From the NCBI GenBank assembly GCA_954871525.1, contig OX940869.1, positions 24,766,001-24,830,000 of the forward strand: a DNA stretch of 64,000 bases, read 5' to 3'. Within the stretch, counting starts at the first letter, position 1. Every line of letters starts with the position of its first letter. Below the pieces are notes generated by a model. That model was not told where the DNA came from. It ran no database searches and saw only the letters and a program-made list of their open reading frames with translations. This DNA comes from Parietaria judaica. Lineage: Eukaryota; Streptophyta; Magnoliopsida; Rosales; Urticaceae. The translations under genes and the position numbers were made by a program. Below are positions 1 through 9,457 of the stretch, piece after piece.

Positions 1-1531
1 ATCAGTGAATGCATCAGGCAACGTATTTGCAACCTTTTGTAAGTGGATGATCTTCTGAACTTCTAGTTCACATTGATTCGTACGAGGATCAAAATGAGAC
101 AATGTTAATGCATTCCATGAAATTTCTTGTCTTTCATTTTCAGACGTTTGTTTATCTCCCCCCTAATGTATGGAAAATTGTCTCATCAAATTGACAGTCG
201 GCAAATCGTGCCGTAAACATATCACATGTCATGGGTTCCAAATATTTAATAATGGATGGAGACTCGAACCCATTATAAATTCACAATTTTCTTTGGGGTC
301 CCATTTTGCTACGTTGAGGGGGAGATATAGGGGCATAAACTGCACACCCAAACATTCTCAAATGAGAGATATTTGGTTCTTGGCCAGTGACAAGCTGCAA
401 AGGAGAAATTTTATGATATGCACTTGGCCTTACTCGTACTAACGATGCAGCATGCAATATTGCATGTCCCCAAGCAGAATTCGGTAACTTTGTTTTCATA
501 AGTAAGGGCCTACCAATCAATTTAAGCCTCTTAATAAACGATTATGCTAGCCCATTTTGGGTATGGGTATGAGTATGAGCCACGGGGTGTTCAATCGTGA
601 TTCCAATTGACATACAATAATCGTTAAACGATTGAGATGTAAATTCTCCAGCATTGTCTAGACGGATACTCTTTATCGCATTGTCTGGAAACTGTGCTCT
701 TAATCGAATTATTTGAGCAAGGAGTCAGTCTTGCAAACGCAACATTGTGAGTGGACAATAAAGAAACATGCGACCAACGTGTCGATGCATCAACAAGTAC
801 CATAAAGTACTGAAATGGCCCATTTGACGGGGTAATAGGTCCACATATATCTCCGTGAATTCTTTATGAAAATGTTGGACATTCAGTCGCAACTTTCATT
901 GGAGATGGTCATGTTATCAGCTTTCCTTGAAAGCAAGCAACACAAGGGAAATCTTTTGACAAAAGGACATTTTTACTCTTCAAGGTATGTCCATATGAAT
1001 TTTGTTATGATTCTTCGCATCATTATGGAACCCGGATGGCCTAAACGATCATGCCATATCATAAAATTTGATGGGTCCATTGGTTTTTGGTTAATCACCA
1101 TATTGGATTCTATTGAATTAATAAAATTATAATATAATCCAGAACTGTATGATAGGAGTTTTTCCACAATTTCTTTCCTCCCTGAGACCATAGACGTAAT
1201 ATATACAATTATACAACGTCAGTTTCATTTGTTGTCTCGATGTGATAACCATTTCGGCGGATATCTTTGAAACTCAACAGGTTCTTTTTTATCTGGTTGA
1301 GATCATTGCATTATTGATAATAAATTGTGTACCATTCGGTAACACTACATTGGCTCTTCCGAAGCCTTCAATAAGATCTGATGCACCAGATATTGTGTTC
1401 AATTTAGCTTTAGCTAATACGAGGTGCGAAAAATACTTTTTATCTCTCAAAATGGTATGTGTTGTCGCATAATCCGCCAAGCAAAGTGATTCCCGGTTGC
1501 CTTTCACATAATTAGAGAGATTTTCGTCCAT
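1..1531 (-). pseudogene. copia pol remnants: protease, GAG-pre-integrase, integrase
   Basis: Minus-strand frames give the protease region (1531-1289, including LNTISGASDLI), the GAG-pre-integrase domain (1191-973, with WHDRLGHPG), and the integrase core and C-terminal part (about 900 to 1). The integrase contains the segment with DNAGEFTSQSFNDYC and, further on, HAASLVRVRPSAYH. A TAA interrupts the integrase near 540, and the frames are shifted relative to each other. The encoded enzymes would process Gag-Pol and insert cDNA, but this copy cannot make them. Confidence 0.78.
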
Positions 1532-1692
1532 AGTTCTTCATAAGAAAAATAAATTTCATTAGAAACAAGACACTCCAAATATTTCATTGATCAACGATCT
1601 TAAAACATACTAAAACATATATAAAGACTCAAACACACTTAAACAAACTCAAACACTTAAACATTTCCAGGAAAAATAAAAACACCATCTTC

Positions 1693-1916
1693 TCAAGCCA
1701 TCTTTCCATCACTGATTGATTTGTCAAATTCCCTATCGGTATCTTCAAAGAAATCTCCAACATCCAAATGGGTAAGATCCATAGGATCATTTTGTTCAGT
1801 GAAGTTCGTCTCAACACCTTTTCCTTTAAGTGAGGCTTGATAAAGCTCAACAAGGTGTTTCGGAGTACGACAATTACGACCCCAATGGCCTTTTCCTCCA
1901 CATCTGTGACAAGTAC
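1693..1916 (-). pseudogene. copia gag, 3' part with CCHC zinc knuckle
   Basis: Directly after the Tat1 insertion point the gag frame resumes with CHRCGGKGHWGRNC, a CX2CX4HX4C zinc knuckle for RNA binding. About 58 more residues follow, acidic near the end, before a stop at 1693. The insertion falls right next to the first cysteine codon of the knuckle. The right-hand fragment (10247-10925) supplies the preceding residues in the same frame. Confidence 0.8.
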
Positions 1917-2700
1917 TGTAGAGGGGGTTTTTCACCACCCTTTTCCAGTCACAAAGACAATCATCAAATAATAAATAAAATGACAGCAAATGATGAATAT
2001 CTCTGTTTTATTATGATTTCCGAAATGAGCTCGGTTTTCTTCCGTTAAATAGCTGGACAGATGAAGGATCATGAGCCTCCGATAATTCTATTACAAGATC
2101 TCTTTTTCTTGCTTTTGCTGAGTCTTTTTTCTCTTCCTTTTGTTCGAATGACGCACCAACCAACCTCTACAAAATGAGGCTTATCTTGCCTTTTATAGAG
2201 TTTACAATACTTTTCCCTTCTATCCTTCCCGCCCTTTTCCTCTTTAATCATCACTCTCTGACGTGATTTGAAGGCAGCGGGGTTTATCCTCACTTTATGT
2301 CACCTCCGAGCATGCTCCCGTAATGGGTAGGTGCGCCGCATTAAATGCGCGTCTCGTCAGCCGTCATTCGGCTTTGCAGGCTTCCGTCGCTGACGCTCTC
2401 ATCGAGTGAGTAGGTCGGCTTCATTAAATGCACGTCTCTTCGGCTGTCACCGGGCTCTGCATAATCATCATGACGAAGTTCCTCGTCGAGTCGTGATGGG
2501 ACGCTTCATCGCGACCCGCTTGCTCGCGTGGCTGCGTCCCCTCGCTGATGTCCTTCCTCGGGGTATTCCTCCTCGGGGATGTCCTTCCTCGGGGATAACT
2601 CCCTCTTCGCCGGTGAACTTCCTCGCCTCCCTCATGTCGTTTATGGACAAAACGACACGAGTTGTGTTGAGGATGGATTTGACCAAATCCGACCTTAACA
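1917..2700 (-). repeat. Tat1 3' LTR (left copy)
   Basis: 784 bp. On the minus strand it begins TGTTAAGGTCGGATTTGG and ends CCTCTACA. A TATAAAA box (minus sense) is at 2191-2197. It carries several CCCCGAGGA-type short repeats in U3. Confidence 0.95.
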
Positions 2701-2716
2701 GTTAGTCCCCCATTTT
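2701..2716 (-). other. Tat1 polypurine tract
   Basis: On the minus strand AAAATGGGGGACTAAC directly precedes the 3' LTR, the expected plus-strand priming site. Tat2 has the same sequence in front of its 3' LTR. Confidence 0.75.
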
Positions 2717-2976
2717 ATCAAGTGTATACACTTGGTAAAATAAAGTATAACTGCCTTGGGGGTTGGCACTAGCCGGCGTCGATTGGCTCGTGGTCGGTGA
2801 CTCCTTCTTCGGCTCCTCGCGTGGTCATATTATGAAGTCGCTACTCCCTTTTCTTGCCAAGTTTCCTTTGCGCCCCCCTTAGGTTGTTTCTGCTTGCTTC
2901 CTTTCGGGCTTGCTTGCCTGTTTACATATATATTATATATTCCTTTTTGTTTTATGTATTCTACTCGGCTCTCTTA

Positions 2977-3124
2977 GCTGGACCGGGCTTGCTCGGCACC
3001 CTTAGCCGTAAATAGGATCTCGGCCTGTATTGCCGGACCGGGTTTGCTCGGCACCCTTAGCCGTAAATAGGATCTCGGCCTGTATTGCCGGACCGGGTTT
3101 GCTCGGCACCCTTAGCCGTAAATA
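2977..3124 (-). repeat. Tat1 3'-UTR tandem repeat, 55-bp unit, about 2.7 copies
   Basis: Units start at 2977, 3032 and 3087 (GCCGGACCGGGTTTGCTCGG and following). Copies 2 and 3 are nearly identical and copy 1 differs by two bases at its start. Tandem arrays between integrase and 3' LTR are typical for Tat/Ogre elements. The rest of 2717-3383 holds no ORF that I can support. Confidence 0.9.
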
Positions 3125-3383
3125 TACGTATATCGTTGTATGTTTATAATTGTTATCGAAGCTCTCATCGATGCGTGTGTGGAAATGTAGCAATTACTTC
3201 TTCTGACGAGCCTGAGATAAGAATAAAGGGCCATACGTAGCAACAATTTGAGTCAGTTCAAAAATAGAAGTCATGTGATAAAGAGAAAAAGTGGCCCCGA
3301 ACAGGAGAGGGCCGGGACTTCCCCAACTGGCAGAAAGATAAGATTTATATTCATAATGACGAAGATGAATCAGTGAGATGGGG

Positions 3384-6300
3384 CTACTGGTAGAACTTTT
3401 TCAAGTGTTTCACGTTCCAACTCCGCATTACTTTTGCTCCTTCCGTATTCTTGAGCTCGTAGACTCCCGGTTTGACGACATTGGTAACCATGTAGGGGCC
3501 TTCCCAGGTTTGCCCCAGCTTCCCGGCATTTGCTTCGGCTGTATTCTGGAAAACTCGTCGGAGGACCATTTCCCCGACTCTGAATCTTCTTGGGCGCACT
3601 TTCTTGTTGTAAAAACGCGCGATCGTGTTCTGATAGTTGGCCACGTGCGTGCTTGCTTGCTCACGCCTTTCGTCGATGTGGTCGAGCTGATGGAGGAGAC
3701 CCTGCTCGTTATCCTCTTCGCGGCTAGGGGCCAGCGTTCGACGGAGGCTTGGAATGTCAACCTCTGCTGGGATCACAGCTTCCACTCCGAAGGCCAAGGC
3801 GAAAGGCGTCTCGCCGGTCGCGGAATGGGGGGTGGTCCGATAGGCCCATAGCACTCCTGGTAGCTCGTCCGCCCACAGTCCTTTCTTTTCGCCGAGCCTC
3901 CTTTTGATGTTGTCGACGATGGTTCGGTTGACCGCCTCGGCGTTCCCGTTGCCTTGGGGGTACCGTGGAGTCGATGTGTTGAGCTTTATTCTCCACCGCT
4001 TGCAGAAATCCCCGAACCTCTTCGAGATGAACTGGGACCCGTTATCGGCGATTATCTCCCGGGGTAAGCCGAAGCGAGTAATCACGTTCTTCCAAACGTA
4101 GCTCTCGACATCGGAGTCCTTGATGTTGGCGTATGCTTCCGCCTCCGTCCATTTGGTGAAGAAATCCGTGACGACGAGCATGAACCTCTTCTGTCGTGGG
4201 CCGACGGGCATAGGGCCGACGATGTCCATCGACCACTTCATGAAAGGATAAGGAACCGAGACCACTGAGAGCTCTTCGGCCGGGCAGTTGATTGCTGGCG
4301 CGTGCCGCTGACATTTTTCGCACCTCTTGGCGTGGTTGATGCAATCAGCGACAATGGTTTCCCAAAAGAAACCCTGCCGCTTAGTCTTTCTGAGCAAGGA
4401 TCGCCCGCCAGAGTGATTTCCACAATCCCCACTATGGATTTCCCGCATGACGTATTCGGCCTCCCTTTTGCCAAGGCATCTTAGGTAGGGACCTGCGAAG
4501 CTTCTTCTGTAAAGTATGTTGTCGAGGACGGTGTACCTGGAACTTTTTGACTTGATCTTTCGGGATTCTTGCGGGTCTTCGGGCAGCGTTCCTTCAAGGA
4601 TGTACCTTCGGAGGGGCGTCCTCCAATCTTCTGCTTCATCGTCATCCACAACTCCCCGCTCCCCTACCTCGTCCTCGCTTTCTCCGATCTCGTTTATGTT
4701 GGCCTTGCCCGCATTTGCCTCCTCGGCTTCTCCCTTTCCTCTAGCTTTCTTCTTTGCTGGGCCCTCCTCTCTCCGGATGCTCGGTTTCTCCACCGTTTCT
4801 ACCGTGACAGACCTTAGCTCTCCGATTTCAGTCGTAGAACCTAGGCCTGCCAGCGCGTCGGCGTGAGTGTTGTCTCCCCGCGTCACCTGTGTCAGGCTAA
4901 AGTAGTCGAATTTCCTTGATAAAGCCTCGACCACTCCTGCGTAAGCCTCCATTCGCTCGTCGTTTTTCTCGTATTCCCCGTTCACTTGCTTCACCACCAG
5001 CTGCGAATCCGAGAAAGCATGCAAGTTTTTCGCCCCGATTGCCAATGATGATTGCATCCCGATGATGAGCGCCTCATACTCCGACTCGTTGTTGGTGGAG
5101 CGATATGCGAGACGACAGGCTTTTTCTATCACGTCTCCCCTAGGGGAGGTGATCCTGATCCCTACCCCAGATCCTTGCGCTGTAGCGGATCCATCGACTT
5201 GTAGCTTCCAGATGCCGGCTTTGTCGCCCGGGTCTACCGGATCCTTTGGCAATTCGATGAGGAAGTCTGCGAGCACTTGAGACTTGAGGCTTGTCCGAAG
5301 CTTGTACTCAATGTCGTACGCTCCCAGCTTTATAGACCACTTCGTGACCCTTCCCGACTGGCTCGGGCCGTGGATGATAGTGCGGATGGGTCTGTCGGTC
5401 ATGACAACGATGGTGTGGGCTTGGAAGTGATGCTTCAGTCTCTCCGATGCGTCGTATACTGCCAGAGCAAGTTTCTCGGGTTGAGGGTATCTCGTCTCGG
5501 CGTCGAGGAGTTTCCTGCTGATGTAGGAGACTGGCCTCTGCTCCCCATCCTCCTCTCGCACAAGCACTTGGCTGATCGCGCGATCAGACACAGCGATGTA
5601 TAAGTATAATGGCTCCCCCGGTCTTGGTTTCGTTATGACGGGCGGCGATGACAAGTAGGACTTCAGCGCCTGGAAGGCTTCCTCGCATTTCTCGGTCCAC
5701 TCAAACTTTTTGTTCTTCCTTAATAGTTCGTAGAAAAGAAGGGTTTTGTCGGCCGATCGCGAGATAAATCGGTTTAAAGCAGCAATCCTCCCGGTCAGTC
5801 TCTGAATCTCTCTTCGATTTCTGGGCGAGGGCATGCTCTTGATTGCCTCGATTTGCTCGGGGTCGGCTTCGACCCCTCGCCGAGTGACCATGTGGCCCAA
5901 GAATCTTCCCGAGGACATACCGAAGGTGCACTTAGTGGGATTCAGCTTCATTCCGTGCAGGTTTAGAATCTCGAAACATTCTTCCAGGTGCTCAACGTGC
6001 GCCGCCGCTTTCAGGGATTTGACGACCATGTCGTCAATGTACACCTCCATGCTCTTCCCGATCTGCTTGTGGAACATCTTGGTCACCAGCCTTTGATAAG
6101 TCGCTCCGGCGTTCTTCAGTCCGAAGGGCATGACTTTGTAGCAGTACGTGCCTCTCTCGCTGACGAAGGCGGTCTTCTCTTCATCCTCCGGGTGCATCCT
6201 AATCTGGTGGTATCCGGAATACGCATCCATGAAGCTGAGAAGCTCGTAGCCGTGGGTGGCCTCGACGAGGCGATCTATATGCGGCATCGGGAAACTATCC

Positions 6301-6698
6301 TTCGGGCAGGCTCGGTTGAGGTCGGTGAAGTCCACACAAACTCGCCATTTGCCATTCTTCCTCTTTACGACGACTGTGTTAGCCAGCCATTCGGGATATT
6401 TTACCTCTCGGATGGTTCCCATCGAGAGCAGCTTATCCACCTCGTCGTTGATGATCTTGTTTCTATCGGGGGCCGTCTTTCTCCTTTTCTGTACGACGGG
6501 CTTGTGCCTTGGGTCGGCGTTGAGGCGATGAGCTGTTACCGAGGGGTCGATCCCTGGCATGTCCTCGTGAGACCAAGCGAAACTCCCCCGGTTCCTCTTG
6601 AGGAAATTGATTAGTTGTGCCTTGGTATCCGGTTCGAGCTCCACGCCTATTCCGACCGTCCGAGTAGGATCGGATTCGTCGATGCAAACTCGCTCCAC
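3384..6698 (-). CDS. Tat1 Pol: reverse transcriptase, two RNase H domains, integrase, 1104 aa
   Basis: In the same frame as gag. RT has FMDAYSGYHQI (156-166) and the catalytic YIDD (220-223). The usual RNase H follows at about 365-475. A second, archaeal-type RNase H spans about 498-618, with D502, E540 (NESEYEAL), D564 and the final HADALA. Integrase has the H2C2 zinc site (H755, H762, C793, C796) and the DD35E triad D825, D885, E921. Basic and chromatin-facing sequence runs to the stop at 3384. The first codon used here is GTG at 6696-6698, because a TAG at 6708-6710 interrupts the otherwise open link to gag. That makes Pol expression from this copy doubtful. Otherwise the frame is unbroken. 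Confidence 0.93.
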   Translation of the reverse strand: MERVCIDESDPTRTVGIGVELEPDTKAQLINFLKRNRGSFAWSHEDMPGIDPSVTAHRLNADPRHKPVVQKRRKTAPDRNKIINDEVDKLLSMGTIREVKYPEWLANTVVVKRKNGKWRVCVDFTDLNRACPKDSFPMPHIDRLVEATHGYELLSFMDAYSGYHQIRMHPEDEEKTAFVSERGTYCYKVMPFGLKNAGATYQRLVTKMFHKQIGKSMEVYIDDMVVKSLKAAAHVEHLEECFEILNLHGMKLNPTKCTFGMSSGRFLGHMVTRRGVEADPEQIEAIKSMPSPRNRREIQRLTGRIAALNRFISRSADKTLLFYELLRKNKKFEWTEKCEEAFQALKSYLSSPPVITKPRPGEPLYLYIAVSDRAISQVLVREEDGEQRPVSYISRKLLDAETRYPQPEKLALAVYDASERLKHHFQAHTIVVMTDRPIRTIIHGPSQSGRVTKWSIKLGAYDIEYKLRTSLKSQVLADFLIELPKDPVDPGDKAGIWKLQVDGSATAQGSGVGIRITSPRGDVIEKACRLAYRSTNNESEYEALIIGMQSSLAIGAKNLHAFSDSQLVVKQVNGEYEKNDERMEAYAGVVEALSRKFDYFSLTQVTRGDNTHADALAGLGSTTEIGELRSVTVETVEKPSIRREEGPAKKKARGKGEAEEANAGKANINEIGESEDEVGERGVVDDDEAEDWRTPLRRYILEGTLPEDPQESRKIKSKSSRYTVLDNILYRRSFAGPYLRCLGKREAEYVMREIHSGDCGNHSGGRSLLRKTKRQGFFWETIVADCINHAKRCEKCQRHAPAINCPAEELSVVSVPYPFMKWSMDIVGPMPVGPRQKRFMLVVTDFFTKWTEAEAYANIKDSDVESYVWKNVITRFGLPREIIADNGSQFISKRFGDFCKRWRIKLNTSTPRYPQGNGNAEAVNRTIVDNIKRRLGEKKGLWADELPGVLWAYRTTPHSATGETPFALAFGVEAVIPAEVDIPSLRRTLAPSREEDNEQGLLHQLDHIDERREQASTHVANYQNTIARFYNKKVRPRRFRVGEMVLRRVFQNTAEANAGKLGQTWEGPYMVTNVVKPGVYELKNTEGAKVMRSWNVKHLKKFYQ

Positions 6699-6836
6699 TC
6701 CTTCGATCTACGCTCCTCCCTTTCTTTCTTCGGCGCCCCGAGCCTCGACGTCTTCCGTGCTAAGAATCCTGGCTGTGCTACCGACGCTCTTCCCCCGGCC
6801 TTCACTCCGCCCGGGAAACCTTGGGGCGGGCGTCGC

Positions 6837-6845
6837 TAATTGCTA
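6837..6845 (-). promoter_or_regulatory. Tat1 putative stop-codon readthrough site UAG CAA UUA
   Basis: The gag stop TAG (6845-6843) is followed directly by CAA TTA, matching the UAG CAR YYA context known to permit readthrough in plant RNA viruses. The downstream frame is the pol frame and stays open for 44 codons until the TAG at 6708-6710. Tat2 has the identical nonamer at 39900-39908. Confidence 0.65.
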
Positions 6846-9392
6846 TAATCCGGCCGGCTCTCCCTTCTCCGTCTGCTTGGTTCCCTTTTCGGCAGTCATC
6901 GATTTGTGATGCATCATGTAGCAGATCCGGTATGCGTCCCTGCTTCCTTTGAGCTCCTCGACTTCCCCCTCTCTCCTTCCCGGGAATTTTATGCTTTGGT
7001 GATAGGTTGACGGCACAGCCCTCATGGAGTGGATCCAAGGTCTCCCCAGGATAATGTTGAAATGCGACGGGACGTTTAGCACCATGAACTCCGTCATCCG
7101 GTTGATGCTTCCTGCGCGGACCGGGAGGTGTACTGTCCCCATCGAGACGGCAACATCCCCATTGAAACCTGACACCTTGCGGGGTCGTCCTCCTATCGCG
7201 AGTCCCTCGATGCCCATCTTCGTCAAGCATTCATAAAAAATGACGTCGACCGAGCTTCCGTTGTCGACGAGGATGCGGCAAACCTCACACCCTCCGACGC
7301 TGAGTTCGAGGACCAGAGCATCGTCGTGCATGTCTGCGCAATCCTCATTCTCCACAAATTCTATTCTTGCGCCTGCGGCGCCCATCTTCACGTCTTCTTG
7401 ACTGTGCTCCTTCCCCCTCCGCTGGAAAGCTTTTATGCTGTTGACCGAATCCTCGCAGAATCGTGATCCGCCCATGATTACCTCGATTCTCGTTCTCGAG
7501 GCCGGTCGGTCTTCCTCGCTATGCCTCGCCGGTGGCGGCTCGATTGCCAGGTTCCTTTTTGCCCCGTCTCGGCTGTCCTTCCCATCGTTCGTAGGTTCTT
7601 CTTGCCGGCCCTGCCATGCCCTGTTCCCATTATTCCAAGGCACGGGAGGTTTGTATGCGAAGTCCCCGAAGTCCCCTGTCGCGTATCTTCTCTGGAGCTC
7701 CTTCTTCAGCATGGCACAATCTTCAGTGGCGTGGCCATTGTAGTTATGGTAATCGCAGAATTTGCTCATATCTTTTGGCCAAAATTTCGGCCCGAAACCT
7801 CCTCGGCCTCCCGAGAAACCCCCTCGGCCTCCCGAGAAACCCCCTCGGCCTCCAGACCTCGAGGATCCCCCTTGGTTTCCAGAAGATCTTCCTTGGTCGT
7901 TAGAGAACCCTCCCTGGTTCCCCGGGTATCCTCCTCGATCATCGGGGTACCGTTCTCGATCTCCCGAGAATCCTCCTCGATCGTCGGGGTAACGTCCTCG
8001 GTTTTCCGAGGGTCCTCCCCGATCATCGGAGAATCGTCCTCGGCTTTCCGAGGATCCTCCTCGATAATCAGGAAATCGTCCTCGGTCTTCCGAGGATCCT
8101 CCTTGGTAGCGGTCTCTTCGATCATAGTCGCGGTCTTTGCGCTCGTCAACGTGATACACTTCTTGCCTTGGAGCTTCCCGACCTCGTCGTTCATCGGGAT
8201 TTCTTCGGTCTTCTTCTCCCTTCCTTGCTCGGGAGGATGGGGCATCTCCTCCGTCCCCACCTTCCCTCTTTCCGTGCTGCCTTCCCTTGCTTCCACCTTC
8301 GTGGATCTTCCTCTGGGCCAAAGTCTCCTCTTCTATTTCCATGAAGAGCGTCGCCCTGTGGAGCGCATCCTCGATCGCCAACGGGTGCATTTTTATTAAC
8401 TCCTCACGGAAAGGAGCCAGATACCATAGCCCATGCTTCAGTGCCTGAATAGCGACGACGCTATCGAGCCCCTGGATTTTGACCATGACGTCTTTGAACC
8501 TTCCGACGTATTGTCGGAGGGTTTCTTCTCGCCCCTGTGAAAGGTTCCACAGAGTCGTAACGGTTGCCTCGTTCTGGACGTACATCGAATAGTGCCGCAG
8601 GAAACAAGTGACGAGTTCATCGGAGTCGCCGATGGATTCCGATGGTAGCTTAGCAAACCAGTCGCTCGCCGGGCCCTGCAAGCTTTCGACAAAGAGGTGG
8701 CACAGTATGGCCTCCAGCTTCGTTTCCTCGCCGCCCACGCGCTCCGTGGCGATCCGAAATGACTTCACGTGGGTGTTTGGGTCCGAAGTTCCTCTGTACT
8801 GTGAGAGCCTGACCTTCGGCAATTCTCCTAGCTCCACACCGCGGATCTTTGCCGAGAAAGGCGTCACCCTGGCCTCCTTCACCAACCTATCGATCTCGGG
8901 CGCCGCGCTCGTGGCTTTATGCACCTGCGAGGCTACGTATCCCATCTTCGCCTCCATGCTTGAGGATATCTCCCTCATCGCTCTCTGGACCTCCTCTTGG
9001 ATTGTTTTCGCTACGGTGGTTGTTAAGCCTCCCGGCGGGTTTGTCGCATTCGCCGGTGTCACGCCGGCGGCATTGAAGAGATCCCTAACGATCGGCAGCG
9101 CTTGAGGCGTCAGGTTGCCTTGCTCTCCCTCAGCCGTTACTCCAACCGCTCCCCGAGCTGATGATCCCACGATCGTGCTCTCCGGACCTTCTCTTCTTTG
9201 GCTCGCCCGCTCCAGAAGGGCAGTAAGTTGTCCGTTCCGCTCTTCCTGCTCCTCTGCCTTCTTGGCCGCCTCTTCGGCCACCCGTGTTGCCTCCATCACC
9301 CTCGCGTTGGCCTCGGCCAGCTGCTCCCGGAGTCTCTCCATGGCTAAGACTGCGTCCCCTTCTACGGTGATGACGTTATCGCTAGTCGACAT
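6843..9392 (-). CDS. Tat1 Gag-protease polyprotein, 849 aa
   Basis: This ORF encodes the capsid/nucleocapsid polyprotein with an aspartic protease at its C-terminal end. In order: an N-terminal coiled coil (about 15-68); the retrotransposon Gag core (about 180-355); a charged hinge; an Arg-Gly-Gly-rich repeat tract (about 428-533) built from degenerate DDRGGF/GRGGFS units, likely nucleic-acid binding; a CX2HX4HX4C zinc knuckle (C546 to C559); and a protease with VDNGSSVD (D710) and the later ILGRPW motif (781-786). The start ATG at 9392 is the first in the frame after the leader. The ORF is intact and ends in UAG CAA UUA, which probably allows readthrough into pol. Tat2 carries the same protein with a shorter RGG tract. 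Confidence 0.92.
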   Translation of the reverse strand: MSTSDNVITVEGDAVLAMERLREQLAEANARVMEATRVAEEAAKKAEEQEERNGQLTALLERASQRREGPESTIVGSSARGAVGVTAEGEQGNLTPQALPIVRDLFNAAGVTPANATNPPGGLTTTVAKTIQEEVQRAMREISSSMEAKMGYVASQVHKATSAAPEIDRLVKEARVTPFSAKIRGVELGELPKVRLSQYRGTSDPNTHVKSFRIATERVGGEETKLEAILCHLFVESLQGPASDWFAKLPSESIGDSDELVTCFLRHYSMYVQNEATVTTLWNLSQGREETLRQYVGRFKDVMVKIQGLDSVVAIQALKHGLWYLAPFREELIKMHPLAIEDALHRATLFMEIEEETLAQRKIHEGGSKGRQHGKREGGDGGDAPSSRARKGEEDRRNPDERRGREAPRQEVYHVDERKDRDYDRRDRYQGGSSEDRGRFPDYRGGSSESRGRFSDDRGGPSENRGRYPDDRGGFSGDRERYPDDRGGYPGNQGGFSNDQGRSSGNQGGSSRSGGRGGFSGGRGGFSGGRGGFGPKFWPKDMSKFCDYHNYNGHATEDCAMLKKELQRRYATGDFGDFAYKPPVPWNNGNRAWQGRQEEPTNDGKDSRDGAKRNLAIEPPPARHSEEDRPASRTRIEVIMGGSRFCEDSVNSIKAFQRRGKEHSQEDVKMGAAGARIEFVENEDCADMHDDALVLELSVGGCEVCRILVDNGSSVDVIFYECLTKMGIEGLAIGGRPRKVSGFNGDVAVSMGTVHLPVRAGSINRMTEFMVLNVPSHFNIILGRPWIHSMRAVPSTYHQSIKFPGRREGEVEELKGSRDAYRICYMMHHKSMTAEKGTKQTEKGEPAGL

Positions 9393-9438
9393 CTCGTTCC
9401 TTCAAATTCCTGGCTGTGAGTTAGAAAGAAAACAAAGC

Positions 9439-9457
9439 CCCATGGTGGGCGCCAAAC
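9439..9457 (-). other. Tat1 primer-binding site
   Basis: Two to three bases inside the 5' LTR the minus strand reads TTTGGCGCCCACCATGGG. The TGGCGCC start is a tRNA 3'-end complement seen in Tat/Athila-type plant elements. Tat2 has the same site with one difference. I cannot assign the tRNA with certainty. Confidence 0.75.

Noticed and set aside
2977..3124. Direct repeats with regular spacing that might suggest a CRISPR array
   Set aside because: The 55-bp units are contiguous with no unique spacers, and they lie in a plant retrotransposon 3' UTR.
5988..6614. 208-residue plus-strand ORF opposite Tat1 RT (and a similar 277-residue one at 40143-40976)
   Set aside because: Both are antisense to conserved RT sequence, which explains why they look conserved between the two elements.
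7521..8399. 292-residue Ser/Pro-rich ORF on the plus strand
   Set aside because: It is the antisense of the RGG repeat tract and linker of Tat1 gag. The biased composition is the mirror of the Gly/Arg codons.
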